Assembly: GCA_034509735.1 (NCBI GenBank)
Contig: JACGWO010000005.1
Span: 28,922,479-28,986,478 of the forward strand
Direction: 5' to 3'
Origin: Sesamum alatum
Taxonomy: Eukaryota > Streptophyta > Magnoliopsida > Lamiales > Pedaliaceae
DNA: 64,000 nucleotides
The position numbers and the translations under genes were made by a program. Numbering within the stretch: the first letter of the stretch is position 1; every line of letters begins with the position of its first letter. Under the pieces are notes generated by a model, which was given only the letters and a program-made list of their open reading frames with translations, did no database searches and was not told the DNA's origin. Positions 36,953 through 48,502 of this stretch are shown in pieces.

Positions 36953-38287
36953 TGATTAGGGGAAATTATATGATATATTCTTGTGTTTTCTCTTGATATG
37001 ATGCTTGTCCTTGAGTACATTTTTTATATTTAGGAGTTTTCGTGGAAAGAAGGTGAATACAAGCAGAGAGCTCAAACGTAAAAGAAAGAGTCAAACTTCT
37101 GCAGAAGGGAGCACAAGTTAGCCCGTGACCCACGGCCTATCAGAGATTCTATTTCAAAAACATACTTCACATAACCCGTGACCCACTGGTTATCAGAGGT
37201 TCGCTGGGTGAAAATCACAAGACGAGCTGACGTGAAAGGCCGAAAGTCTAATTTAAGGTTGTTTTGAAACAGGTTTTATTTCCTTTTTAATCTCATTTGT
37301 AATTAGGGCTAGACGTTTGATAAGAAAGAGTTAGGAAAAGAAAAATAGTTTAAGGTAGGAAGACTACTTTCCTTTCTCACTGTAGCTAGATCCTATTATA
37401 AATAAAGTAGAAGATGAAAAGAGAAGGGGGATTCAAGTTTCAGAAATTCGCAGAGATTTAGAGGTTTTGAGAGCAAGGGAAAAGGTGAGGAACACGTGAA
37501 TAAGGAGATTCGGCGTTGGAGTAACGACCATCAAGCTAATCCACTACTCCATGAGTTTTCTCTTTCTCTTTAGTTATAGTTAGAATTAGGATGAACTAGT
37601 TTCTTTTGTGCTAAGGCTTATGGAAAGCCTAATTGATACAATATGTTAAATATTTTTTGGATTAATCTAGTTGTTATTTTCGCATATCCATGAATTACTT
37701 TGTTTGTTGCTATTATTTGAGAGCATGATCACCTCTTAAATTTTGTTAATTATGTTGATGAACCGACAGGGAATTTAGCATAATGGATAGAGTAATTCAT
37801 GGTGTGGATTGAATGATGTATAGATATACACAGGCATGATCTATTTGATTCCATAGGTTTTTCATAAAACTTAATGCATTATTGTCATGAGTTTTGGAGA
37901 GGAGAGATCCCCTAATTCCTGGATAATAGTAGGTTCGGAATAGCTCGAGAGAGTGTATTACATTAAATTAGGAAAAAACCTCAGTGTGTGAAAATACTTG
38001 TTTGTTTGATTGATCCATTAATATTGAATGCGTTGTATCGATTAGGTGGACCTATAGCCGTAGCACTTCTATCTCTAAATCTGCGTTTTCTTTGTCTCCG
38101 ACGTAATTGATTGGTATAGTTGATTTTATTGTGTTTTTTTAGTAGATTCATAATCATCCAAACGATCGTCGAAATAATTAGGGGTTAGTCATAGTTGTGG
38201 TAATTACTTCATTAAATCCTCATGGGTTCGATATCTTTTATACTACTTGATAGCTAGTGCACTTGCCAGTACATATTTTTGCAATCA
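36953..38287 (+). mobile_element. LTR of a Ty3/gypsy element (approximate 5' limit)
   Basis: The right end is sharp: ...TTTTTGCAATCA at 38,287, followed by CACTA-1-like sequence whose uninterrupted paralogue is at 10,484. This shows an insertion with a CA end and a probable AGAGC target. The left limit TGATTAGGGG is placed right after the purine-rich AAGTGTGGGTG and is less certain. The second LTR was not found in the window. Confidence 0.5.
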
Positions 38288-38851
38288 AGAGCAACTCAAT
38301 AGATCAACGGTAACCGAACAAGTGTATGTGCACAAATTCTGGTTGAGAGAGACTAAGAGTGTGTGTGGTTAATCAAGACTAGAACAAAATGAAATAAACT
38401 GAAAACAACATGCACCATAATATATAGGAGAACACGTACCGACTTTTGTAACGGCTTTTGTGGCAAAAAACTATTCGTTGAAATATAGTTGTTAGATACA
38501 TAATGTATTAGAACGGTCTTTTGTAACTGTTTTTGTATCAGTCTCTGTTAGATAGCATTTCTAACGATTTTTTAGTACACTTTTTGTAACGGCTGGGTTA
38601 TATTTTAACCAACCGTAACAAAATAAATGGACTGGTTAAAAGGCCATCCCAAAATTGTAGCGATTTGGTATATTATACCGAGTATTGTAACAACCACTCT
38701 CAAGAAGGCGCTCAGCCGTTACAAGCTTAATAAGCGATTCCAAAGACCAGTACAACTTGTAACGGCTTCATGTTTGTAACAACTATTCACACACCTACAT
38801 TTTGTAACGGTCGTAATAACGGTGCTTACTATGTCCACAACACAAATTCCT
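38288..38851 (-). mobile_element. CACTA-1 right-end fragment (block B)
   Basis: Collinear with 10,484-11,099, including the TTGTAACGGC subterminal motifs. It is cut on the left by the LTR and on the right carries the same nested Mutator-type element. Confidence 0.8.
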
Positions 38852-39372
38852 GGAAAAAATTGCACTTTTGGTCCCATAGGACATGGTATGTTGCACTTTT
38901 AATCCCGTTGTTCACAGGCTCATCACTTTTGGTCCCACAGGAACCAAAAGTGTTGCACTTTTGGTCCCGTCTCCGTTGAAAGTGTTAAGTTATGGATGAA
39001 AAACAACATTTGAAAGTCAAATGTGGTTTTCTATGGTTTGAAACCACTAAAGTTCATGGTAGTGGTAATTTTCAAGATTTTGACCTCAATTTGGAGATTC
39101 TCACTCTATAAAATGTATTTTAATAATTTAATTTAGCTAAATTTCTATAAATTCGACACATTATAATCTGCAATTTTATAATGATATTATTATAATTGAA
39201 ATGTTAAATTATGTAATTTCAAAATTAAAATAACTGCAAAAAGAAAAAGCACTGCAAAATTAAAAGCAACAAACAAACTGACTGCATTGAACGTAAAAAC
39301 TTAACTATTTCCAATATACAGATTAGCCCTGTTTTTCCCCTGCCAATTATGCACATATATGCAATTTGTATC
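38852..39372. mobile_element. left arm of the nested Mutator-type element (block B)
   Basis: Matches the left TIR of 11,100-12,982 (GGAAAAAATTGCACTTTTGG...). The right TIR is missing here. The following 39,373-39,727 is unique to this block. Confidence 0.75.
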
Positions 39373-39727
39373 ACAAAACTATATATGTACATTGTTTCGT
39401 TAAATACAAATCTTTACTTCCAAATGTATTGTGATGTTTTTTCGATTGGTAGATAATCACATATGAGAACACAAGGAACAATTTCTTCCTCATTTTAGCA
39501 TAGGCACATCAATTAAATAACTCATATGGATACTTTTATATGATTATCAATTGGTTATAGGTAGAAATATCTAAGTACACTTAATTAAATGCAAGTGTAG
39601 TTCAATATTAGAACTATGTTATTTTTCATTATATTAATTAATCTCGTGGGTCAATCACACTTCTACAAGATCATGCTCTATGTCCATCTAGCTACTTTAT
39701 GTAGTTAGACAGACTGTCAATTTATAA

Positions 39728-40064
39728 CTAGTTGAATGTGGCACATTCGATGCATGTACGCAAAAAATTTTAAAATTATAAATAATTAATAATATTTACT
39801 AAAAATTTTTGTTGTAGGAAAAATTATATATGAAAATGATTATGATAAAAAAATAAATAATTTTTTTAAGGATAATATTTGAAGTAGGAGATCAAAGAGA
39901 AAAACAATATTAACTAAAAATAAATAATTATTTAAAAAATAGTTTTATCATTTGTAGATAGTGGAAGAAATGTGAGTGAGTGGGTGGCCAAAGAAAAAGG
40001 AAAAATAAAAAACAGATCATAAAAGGGGAGACACCAAAAGGGTGTTCTCTCTTAATATATAGTG
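39728..40064 (-). mobile_element. Helitron H2, paralogue with intact 3' end
   Basis: On the minus strand it ends GTGCCACATTCAACTAG followed by T. Its start joins H1 at 40,065. Corresponds to the truncated 12,283-12,540. Confidence 0.6.
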
Positions 40065-40361
40065 TTAGTAAGTGTGCCACATTCTATGTATGAGCATAAA
40101 TTTTAAAAAATATTTTGAATAAAATATATTGATAAATTATATTATTTTATTTTTTGTAGAGTGAAAAATTATCTAATATATATTTATAAGATAATATATA
40201 TAAGATAAGAATGCATGAGAAAGAAAAAAACTACCAAAAAGTAGTTATGAAATAAGTGAAGAAGTTAAAAATAATTAATTAATTTAATTTTTTAAAAAAA
40301 TGGCAGCAGACCAATCAATTTGGGCACCAAATTGGCCTCTCCCAATAATATATAGTATAGA
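40065..40361 (-). mobile_element. Helitron H1, paralogue (inverted)
   Basis: Begins on the minus strand with TCTATACTATATATTATTGG after an A. Inverted relative to 11,980-12,282. It ends CTAA directly against H2. Confidence 0.6.
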
Positions 40362-42313
40362 TACTTGATTTAATAAAAAATAGTTTAATTTTCAATATAC
40401 CGGTAAAATTACTGTAATAAAATTGAATGATGCCCAATATTTTTTTATGAATGAAATATTATGTAACAGTCAAATTGTTTTAAAAATGGTAGTGTCTAAC
40501 TTAATTTGACCTTAATAAAAAAAAAAGAATGAAAGAAAGAAAAAGAGAATGAAGCAAGATATGTATATATAGTATGAGCATTCATAATTTGGTAAATCGA
40601 TCGAATCAAACGGAAATAAAAAATTCGCTTCGACATTTGATTTTTATTTTGTTTAAAATTTAGTATTTGGTTTGATTTGGATTTTGGTAATTTTTTTGTG
40701 ATATAAATTGCATATATGTGCATAATTGGTAGACGGAAAACATGACTAAATTTGTATATTTGCAAAATGAAGAAATTAGACATAAAGGAAATTTTATCTA
40801 TTATTATTTCATTGTTCCTTTATCTAAAATCGTCGTTGCACAGTATCACCTATGTATAGGTACTGTAGTAGATACGGCTATACATACATATTAATATTTA
40901 ATTCTATCACTTACCCTAAAAAAAACCTTTATCACGAGGACGGCCAAATATTTATGAATCGATTAATGTTATTTGACTTATATTACGAAGAAAATAAATT
41001 CACATTTAATAAACCATCATCTGGTAAGAAAAATAAATTCACATATGATTCAAAATATCGTTATTTTTACATTCGGCCATTTAGTATTTTTGACTCATAA
41101 ATTCTTCTATGTTGTACCAAATTGCAACTATAAATAAGGCTAATTAAAAACTACTAATTTTTGTGGGTGAGGAGAGAAAAACCCTATAGTGGCTTCAAAT
41201 TTTGATTTTTTTTTTCTCACAAAGTTAGTTATATTACCCTCCAATAATGTAACCAGCAATAATGGTAGAAAATTTCCTTTCAACATAAAAAATTAACGGA
41301 AAAGTGTCAATTCCGTTAAAAAACTAATGGAAAAACAGGGAAGGACCAAAACTGTTAATTTTTGTAAGTTATGAGACTAAAAGTGCTACTCCCATAATGA
41401 ATGGTACCAAAAGTGAAACATGCCTAACTTATAATAATAAAAAAAATGCTATTTTCCCTTTTAGTATTATAGCTTGTGAATAATTACAAAATATAAAAAA
41501 CTTTTTAATATTTATTGAAACACAATTTTGCCATTTGTAAGTGTTGAAACCCTTTCATTTTTATATTAGTATAGATAAGATCCAAAATATCTTATTTTCC
41601 GATTTTATAAGTTCTTTAAGAAAAATATTGCCAAACAAAATTTTAAAACTTATAAGATCTCAAAAATCTTATAAAATGTTTTGAGTAACTTATAAGCTTA
41701 GCCAAACACACTCTTAATTAATATACACGCTTGATTAACTTTTTTATTATCTTTATTCAATTGAATGAAAATAAAAAAATAATTCAAAACTAAAAAAAAA
41801 TTCAAACTAATAGAATGATTAATTTTAAATGTACATGAATAATAAATTATTAATAATTAATTAATTAAAGAAAATGGTTATTTGTGGAAGGGTTTAATTA
41901 CATTTTTAAACTTGCAATTAAAGTTATTTGATATTTTGGTCCTATGACTTACTAGCTAGGATAGCAAGGTTGGCCAACTTTTATCACTTTCCAACCAACT
42001 TTGAAAAGTCCAACCAATTTTTTCCGAAATCGCAAAAACTAAAAACGTGCAGGACTAAATTGCTACTCTAATAAGTTATAGGACCAAAATGTAAAAAAAA
42101 TCATAATTATGGGACTAGAAATGCATTTAAGCTTTTGTGGAAGTAACAATAAGTCTATTTGGGGTCAATTCGAAATTTTATTCAATTTTTCGTCAAAATC
42201 AGCAAATTGAGTGAATTTTGAGTAACGAAAAAATATATTTTTTAAATAGAGATAAACGTTAGGACTGCTAAACGTAATTTTATCCAATCATATGGATCCA
42301 CATGTAATACGTC

Positions 42314-42407
42314 AAATCTCAACAGAGAGTGTTGTAATTATTGTTATTTAAATCACAGAAATCTCAACAGAGAGTGTTGTAATTATTGTTATTTAAATCA
42401 CAGAAAT
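42314..42407. repeat. 44-bp tandem duplication
   Basis: Two exact copies of a 44-bp unit containing AATCTCAACAGAGAGTGTTG and TTATTTAAATCACAG. Being identical, it looks recent. Confidence 0.85.
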
Positions 42408-42429
42408 CGTAGTATAAAATGAATTAATA

Positions 42430-42640
42430 TGAGGTCGCACGACTCGCAGCTATAAATAGAAGATTACTCTGAAACAGGCATACAACAGGACGAGCAGGGA
42501 GGTTGCCCATTTGCGCGTTTGTCAAAATCTTGTCATCCACCGCCGCCGCCCTTTCTCTATACGGCGTCGTTGTTCTTTCCTTGTTCAACCTCCGACGCAT
42601 TCCAGAAGCTGCGTATGCATGATGGCGGTAATTACTTACC
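42430..42640 (+). promoter_or_regulatory. possible orphan promoter and first exon
   Basis: A TATA-like CTATAAATAG at about 42,450 precedes a GC-richer, pyrimidine-rich stretch (ACCGCCGCCGCCCTTTCTC) ending ATGATGGCG|gtaatt at about 42,628, which could be a start codon and splice donor. The sequence stands out from its AT-rich surroundings. No downstream exon was found. Confidence 0.35.
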
Positions 42641-43446
42641 CTAAATTAAAATTTGAAATGAATAGTTTAAAAGGATTTTTTTACTAAATATTTAGAACTC
42701 TGAAAAATGTTTTTAAAGCTTATAAAATATTTCGCGAGTTTGTAGGCGAGTTACAAGTTATTTAAAACATCTTATAAAAAATATTTATTTATTAGAGCTT
42801 GTATGTACTGCTGCGGGATGCTTGGTAAAGTTTTTTGGAATTGAATTTATAAGATTAAAAAAAGATATTGGGAGTTTATAAACTCTTTTGAAAAAAAAAG
42901 GAATTGTCAATTTATTTTTAAAATTTTAACAGGTAATTAATTTAATTTTCTTCGTATTTAATTATAAATGTATCATTAGTGATAAATGATAAGTCACGTA
43001 ATCTCATTTTACCCAAACACTTCAATAATTTGTTTTTTAAAAATAAAATCTAACATCTTATAATTCAGATATATGGACTTATAAAAGTTTGTAAATAAGC
43101 TTAGCCAAAACATCCTCTAAATCTTATTTTTAAAAATAAATTTTAAAATGTGTGGATAAAATACGATTATATATGATGACGATTTTGTTTTACTATTTCA
43201 GATTTAGATAATTATGATTATTTATCTATGTCCAAAGGATTACAAAATTTGTTAGATAAATTAGTTAATAATATAGTTTAAAATCGTTTTGATATGTAAT
43301 AATAATTTTATATTTTTATATTTATTGATTTTTTTTTAATTTTGAATGTGTTTATTTATCAATTATCCATTTTATTTTAAATTAAGTTTGAATTAATTTA
43401 TTTATTAGAACACATAATCCTAATTGTTCTGGCTGTCATATATAAA

Positions 43447-44845
43447 ACAAAAGTAATTTTAGTCCTATAAGTTAGGACATTTGGCAATTTTTGTCTTCTC
43501 CAAATTAAAATTCATATTTTGGTCCTATAACTTTAAAAAATTATGGCAAAATTAGTCCTTTTCGACTGATTTTGGACATAAAATTCCACACCATCAGCCA
43601 TGTTAGAACCTAATTGGGGTTTCTGATAAATTTGATGACATAGTAGTTCAAGTTATAATTTTTAATTGCAATTGTGGTCATGTGTCTTTAAGGAGTTGAC
43701 AATTTTGGTCCTCTAACTTTGGATGTAGCGACTTTAGTCCTCTATCTTTCAAAATTGTACTGATTTTGGTCCTTAAGCCCAATTAATGACCATTTTGCCC
43801 TATTATGATATAAGCTCAATAGTCATATCACATGCTTTTAATCAGACCCAACATGTTTTAGAAGAAAATTAAGCCTCTATAAACTGCATACCTAGTTTGA
43901 CTACCTTGCCACTAAGTATTCCAGGCCCTCGGTTTTACGAACTTTTTTCAATCACTCTATCGCAGTAGATGGTAGACAAGTATTGGGTTCCTTCAGCAAT
44001 AAACAACAACAAATGCGGTGAGACGTCTACAATCCACCGGATCCATGTAGAACAATAGCAATGAGGGATCTCATCCATTTTTTAGTTCAAGAGTTTTATT
44101 CTCATAGGTATATGGATTAACCTTTGTACATAGTCTTGAACTGCCTTTTGGATCTCTCTTAGATCTTGAGAGAACTTTTAGCTATCCGACTCGAGTTATT
44201 TCCAATTAGTTCTTTTTATCATGATATTAAGAACTGTAGCATTTCAGAAATGTATCCGATCAATCTCTCTTACTGGTATCCTACCCTAGATCTTGGTGTA
44301 TTAATTGTAGGCGTCTCACTGCATTTGTTGCTGAAGGAGCTAAGAACCTATAAACCATTTGTTGCATTAATGTGGTTGAAAGAAGTCTGTAAAATAGAGG
44401 GTTTGGAACCACTGTAAGGCGGTTAAACCAAGGTATGAAGTTTATGGATGCTTAATTTTATTTCGAAAACATGTTGTGCCTGATTAAGAGCATGTGGGAA
44501 GACTATCGAGTTTTTATCGTAAAAGGTCAAAATGGTAACTATATGGGCTTGAAAGATAGAGGATTAAAATCACTACATCTAAAGTTAGAGGTCCAAAAAT
44601 TGCTAACCCATTTAAGATACAGGACCAAAATTACAATTAAAAATTACAACTTGGATAGCTACATCATCAAATTCGATGAAAACCCTAATGTAGGTGATGA
44701 CATGACTGATAATGTGGAATTTTGAGGCCAAATTGGTCAAAAAGGACTAAAATTTCCATAATTGTAAAATTACAGGACCAGTTACAAATTTTAATTTGAA
44801 CAGGACCAAAATCACTATCCCTAACTTACGGAACTAAATTGCATT
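43447..44845. mobile_element. TIR element with about 700 bp of unidentified cargo
   Basis: Arms of about 350 bp are inverted copies. The left runs 43,447-43,795 (GTCCTATAAGTTAGGAC, GGTCCTATAACTTT, GTTAGAACCTAATTGGGGTT) and the right runs about 44,505-44,845 in reverse. Each arm repeats a GGTCCTNTAACTT-like phrase about six times. The core (43,800-44,500) is not arm-like and includes an open stretch of 83 codons at 44,166-44,417 that I do not recognise. No clean TSD was identified. Confidence 0.65.
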
Positions 44846-45338
44846 TTTTCCTATCATATATATTGGATATATAACTTATTTTAAAATTGTATTTTTACAA
44901 GTCCAAAATACTTATAGGTCCAAAATTGTATTTTTACAGGTCCAAAATTACATTTTTACAATATTTATTAATTACTTTATATTTTAAATTTTAATTATTT
45001 ATATTTTAATTTATTTTTCTGAAAATGCAATTTTGTTTTGCTGAGGCACTGAATAGTTTTAAAAATAAATTAGAAACTTCGTATTTTTTTAAAGAAATTT
45101 TATAAGCTCTTAACCTCTTTTTCTTTTTATCATATAAGTTTTTTTTTTTAAAAGAATATCAAACACTCTTTAATATTTTATAAACTTTCAAACATCTCAT
45201 AAGATGTTCTTGAAAGTTTATAGACGCACACAAACACTCTCTAAATCCACGATCATGCAACATGGGAAGAAGAACATCAATGAGTATTAGTACAAAATTC
45301 AAATCATTCAGCCCAAACATCACGTTTCGACTTATAAT
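44846..45338. other. AT-rich upstream region of the ligase-like gene
   Basis: Contains a hairpin at about 45,170-45,225 (ATAAACTTTC...GAAAGTTTAT) resembling a small MITE with ACACTCT ends. No clear TATA box was identified for the following gene. Confidence 0.4.
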
Positions 45339-48300
45339 TTGCGACAGAATCAAACAGAAACAACGCCAACCCAATCGCTCTATGACGAAGATGGAATCCA
45401 CAGATCCCCGAGGCCTCCCATTTCTCTGCCCCAAGACCCCAACATTTCTATGATCCCATTCCTCTTTAGGAAACTCTCATCCAATGCCCACTCTCCTGCA
45501 CTTATTGATGCTGAAACTGGCCAAACCCTAACATATTCTGACCTAAAAACTCAAGTTTTCAACTTCTCCAAAACCCTCCTCGACCTTAATATCTCCAAGA
45601 ACGATGTTGTCCTCATAATATCCCCCAATTCCCTCCTCTTCCCCGTTGCCTTCTTTTCCGTGGTGGCGGTTGGGGCCATCGCCACCACCACCAACCCACT
45701 ATACACTGCAACTGAAATCTCCAAACAGGTCAAAGACTCCAATCCAAAGCTCATCATCACAACCCCTCAATTCCATGACAAGATCAAACACCTGAGTCTT
45801 CCTTGCATTATGCTAACTACTTCCAAGATTCCAATCTATAGTTCTTCGGACGTAGCTTTGCCTCTGGTCACGCAAACCGATGCTGCCGCCATCTTGTATT
45901 CTTCTGGAACAACTGGAACTAGCAAGGGAGTAGTTTTAACACACAGAAACTTCATTGCATCAGCGCTGATGATGACATCGGACCAAGAAACCTACGGTGA
46001 TTCTAGGAATGTCTTCTTATGCTTCCTACCTATGTTTCAGATCTTTGGCTTGTCGCCTTTGTTGTACGCACAGCTGCAGAGAGGGAACACGGTGGTGGTA
46101 ATGGCACAACATGACATGAAGAAGACGTTGAGTGCTATTGAGAAGCACAAGGTTACACATTTGTATGTCGTGCCGCCTGTGGCTGTGGAGCTGGCCAAAC
46201 ATCAGGAGATGGTGAAAGAATACGATGTATCATCGGTAAAGGAGATCTTATCAGGAGGAGGACCATTGGGGAAGGAGACAATGGAAGAATGTGCCAGGAT
46301 TTTCCCAAATGCTGTTGTATATCAGGTTATGCACGAAATGATTCTCATTTTACAATGTTGTGTGTAGAGTTTGTAGGCTTGGAATCAATGATCGATCTAG
46401 GGCTTTGATCACATTTCCAGACTTGAGAATACATGTAAACAAATACGTTTTTGCTCCAAGCACTACAAAAAATAGCTTTTTCCCTACACTATAAATGATC
46501 ACGACTTAAGAATCGTAATAAATCAGTATTATCTACCAAGATACTCAAACAAAACAAATGTGAAATTCAAATTTTTATGATTAATCAGCATTTGCCATAG
46601 TTTTTAGCTATGTATAGACCCAAATATTTGCTATATAAGGTTTTTAGGTATGGATAACGTTATGGCCTCACTTGCAAAAATAACGGTTAATGGCCGTTCG
46701 GAACCATCATAAATTTGTAATTACCGCGATGTTATTTTTTTTAACCATGGTAATTAATAACTATAACGAAGAATCATTGTTAATATGTGTGTTGTGTTTT
46801 TCGGTAGGGCTATGGCATGACAGAAACCGGAGGGCCTATTTCGATGGAAAACGCACGGATGGATACACCTTATTCGGGCTCCACAGGGGTGCTCGCTCCA
46901 GGAGTAGAGGCTCAAATAGTGAATGTAGATACTATGAAACCTCTTCCTCCTCTCCGAAGAGGGGAAATATGGGTTAGAGGGCCGCTCGTGATGAAAGGTA
47001 AAGAGTTAGGTTAGAGATTATTTTCGACAGGTTCTGAACGTACATAGAAAATACAAAAAAGAAGGAACTGTAAGACACAATATTTACATGGTTTGGAGCT
47101 ACTTATATGGAGACTTTCCATTTCGCGTCAACTTTTTCTAGGCTATTTCAACAATGTGAAGGCGACGATGGAAACTATAGACGAGCAAGGGTGGCTGCAT
47201 ACCGGAGACATCGGCTATTTTGACGACGAGGGAAGACTCTACGTTGTGGACCGCATCAAAGAGCTTATCAAATGTAAAGGCATTTCAGGAGGCTGTATAA
47301 CAAATGTACTATTATATTATTTACTGCATTGGCTTCATTTCTTGTGAGAGAAATAACTGATTCATTTTTTGTGTCTTAATTGGGTTGGTTTAGGTTGCAC
47401 CAGCGGAGCTTGAAGAGGTGCTTCTCGCTCATCCTGAGATAAAAGATGCTGCAGTTATAGGGTATGTATTATTGAAAGAAGTTCGTTTCTTAAGGTTTCA
47501 AGTTTTAATGTATTTTTTTTATTTTATTTAGCATAAATAATTTGTCCCAAATATTTTTATTGTAGAATCCCTGATGTTGATGCTTGTGAAGTTCCAATTG
47601 CTTTTGTTGTTCGATCATCGTACAGTTCAATAACTGAAGCAGAGATCAAAGACTTTATTATAAAGCAGGTAACGCAAAAGAACTCATCGGACTTGTTAAA
47701 TCGCCTCAACAGTTGGATCTATTGTGTTGATTTATCATAATATATATTATTTGATATTTTCACACTCGATTCTTTTTTACTATATCTATACTATTAATTA
47801 AATGGGAGGACTACATAATAACTACAATTGGTTATCAGCATGTGCGTTGACTAAGATACCACTGAGTATACTTTATCTTCCCACCATTTTATTTGTTAAT
47901 TCTTATCAGTAATTCTTTATTCGTGCATATTTAAGGTTAATTCATTTGACCAGTTTTCATTAGTTATTCACTTTATCTTTTTTTTATTTAATTAAATAAA
48001 TATAATAAAAATTTAAATCATTCACACACCTCGTGTGTGGTTCATTTACTAGTATTCCTTAAGGAGCAGTCCCTTAAAATAACTATTATTCTGTCAATTT
48101 TGATCATGAGTTATCCATTTTATCTTCTCTCTTTTATTTGATTAAATAAATATAATTAATTAAAATTCATAGTATGTATACTCATAGAACATGCTTCAAT
48201 TGCTAGTATAAAAATATTTTCTCCAATATTATGAATCTTATATTAATTTTTCTTTTTCTTTTCCTGGTATGGTTATAGGTTGCACCATACAAGTGGTTGA

Positions 48301-48404
48301 GAAAGGTGATATTCAGTGAGGAGATCCCAAAGTCAGCCACTGGAAAGATTTTGAGAAGAGAGCTCAGAGACCGATTTTTGTCCAGTGCAAATCATGATAA
48401 ATAA
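45339..48404 (+). CDS. 4-coumarate-CoA-ligase-like acyl-activating enzyme, probably defective
   Basis: Six exons by homology and GT-AG sites: 45,339-46,325; 46,808-46,997; 47,142 to about 47,297; 47,394-47,461; 47,566-47,668; 48,279-48,404. Family enzymes convert a carboxylic acid, ATP and CoA to the acyl-CoA via an acyl-adenylate. Motifs: [11 protein letters not shown] and [18 protein letters not shown] near the start, the P-loop [18 protein letters not shown] (exon 2), [27 protein letters not shown] and IKELIKCKG (exon 3), APAELEE (exon 4), [13 protein letters not shown] (exon 6). The closest type is the plant 4CL-like group that includes OPC-8:0-CoA ligase relatives; the substrate cannot be told. 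Oddities: no ATG precedes the conserved N-terminus (first in-frame ATG is 45,450; an in-frame stop is at 45,288), about 25 residues are missing before the P-loop, and the exon 3 donor reads CAG|GA. The C-terminus NHDK is not an obvious peroxisomal signal. Confidence 0.8.
46326..46807 (+). other. intron 1 of the ligase-like gene
   Basis: GT-AG intron of 482 bp. CACTACAAAAAATAGC at 46,461 resembles a CACTA-type terminus, but no mirrored end follows, so I do not call an element. Confidence 0.6.
47785..48052 (+). mobile_element. non-autonomous Helitron in intron 5 of the ligase-like gene
   Basis: Starts TCTATACTATTAATTAAATG after an A, ends TTCATTTACTAG before a T, with a subterminal hairpin CACACACCTCGTGTGTG. 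Length 268 bp. Confidence 0.75.
48053..48206 (+). mobile_element. second Helitron 3' end in tandem
   Basis: Follows the first directly. It shares AAATAAATATAAT phrases and ends CAATTGCTAG before a T. It lacks its own TC 5' end, so it looks like a partial tandem copy or an older element hit by the first. Confidence 0.5.
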
Positions 48405-48502
48405 TCACTTCTGGTTAATGTGTGTTTGCATATTTTCTTTTGATTTCTATGATATGGTAATAAATTTGAACATTTAACGTAGTGTACGTATGATTAAAAA
48501 AA

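Larger units (their letters stand above)
40362..43446. repeat. rest of duplicated block B
   Basis: 40,362-40,768 is the inverse of about 11,565-11,979. 40,769-41,062 matches 13,849-14,135. 41,063-41,458 is the right arm of the foldback element (18,322-18,726). 41,459-43,446 is collinear with 18,727 to about 20,140. A segment at about 42,275-42,830 is absent from block A. No gene is recognised apart from the promoter-like island listed separately. Confidence 0.75.

Noticed and set aside
36953..38287. LTR as part of the same element as the minus-strand gag at 35-36 kb
   Set aside because: The 3'-UTR phrases and LTR read on the plus strand while the gag reads on the minus strand, so these are different elements or a rearrangement.
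42314..42407. CRISPR-like or functional tandem repeat
   Set aside because: Only two identical 44-bp copies with no spacers: a simple duplication.
44166..44417. 83-codon ORF as a real gene
   Set aside because: No recognised motif, no conserved partner in the window and it lies in a TIR element core. Kept only as a finding.
46461..46800. CACTA-type end (CACTACAAAAAATAGC) in intron 1 of the ligase-like gene
   Set aside because: No mirrored TTTTTTGTAGTG end or TSD within the intron, so a single motif is not enough.
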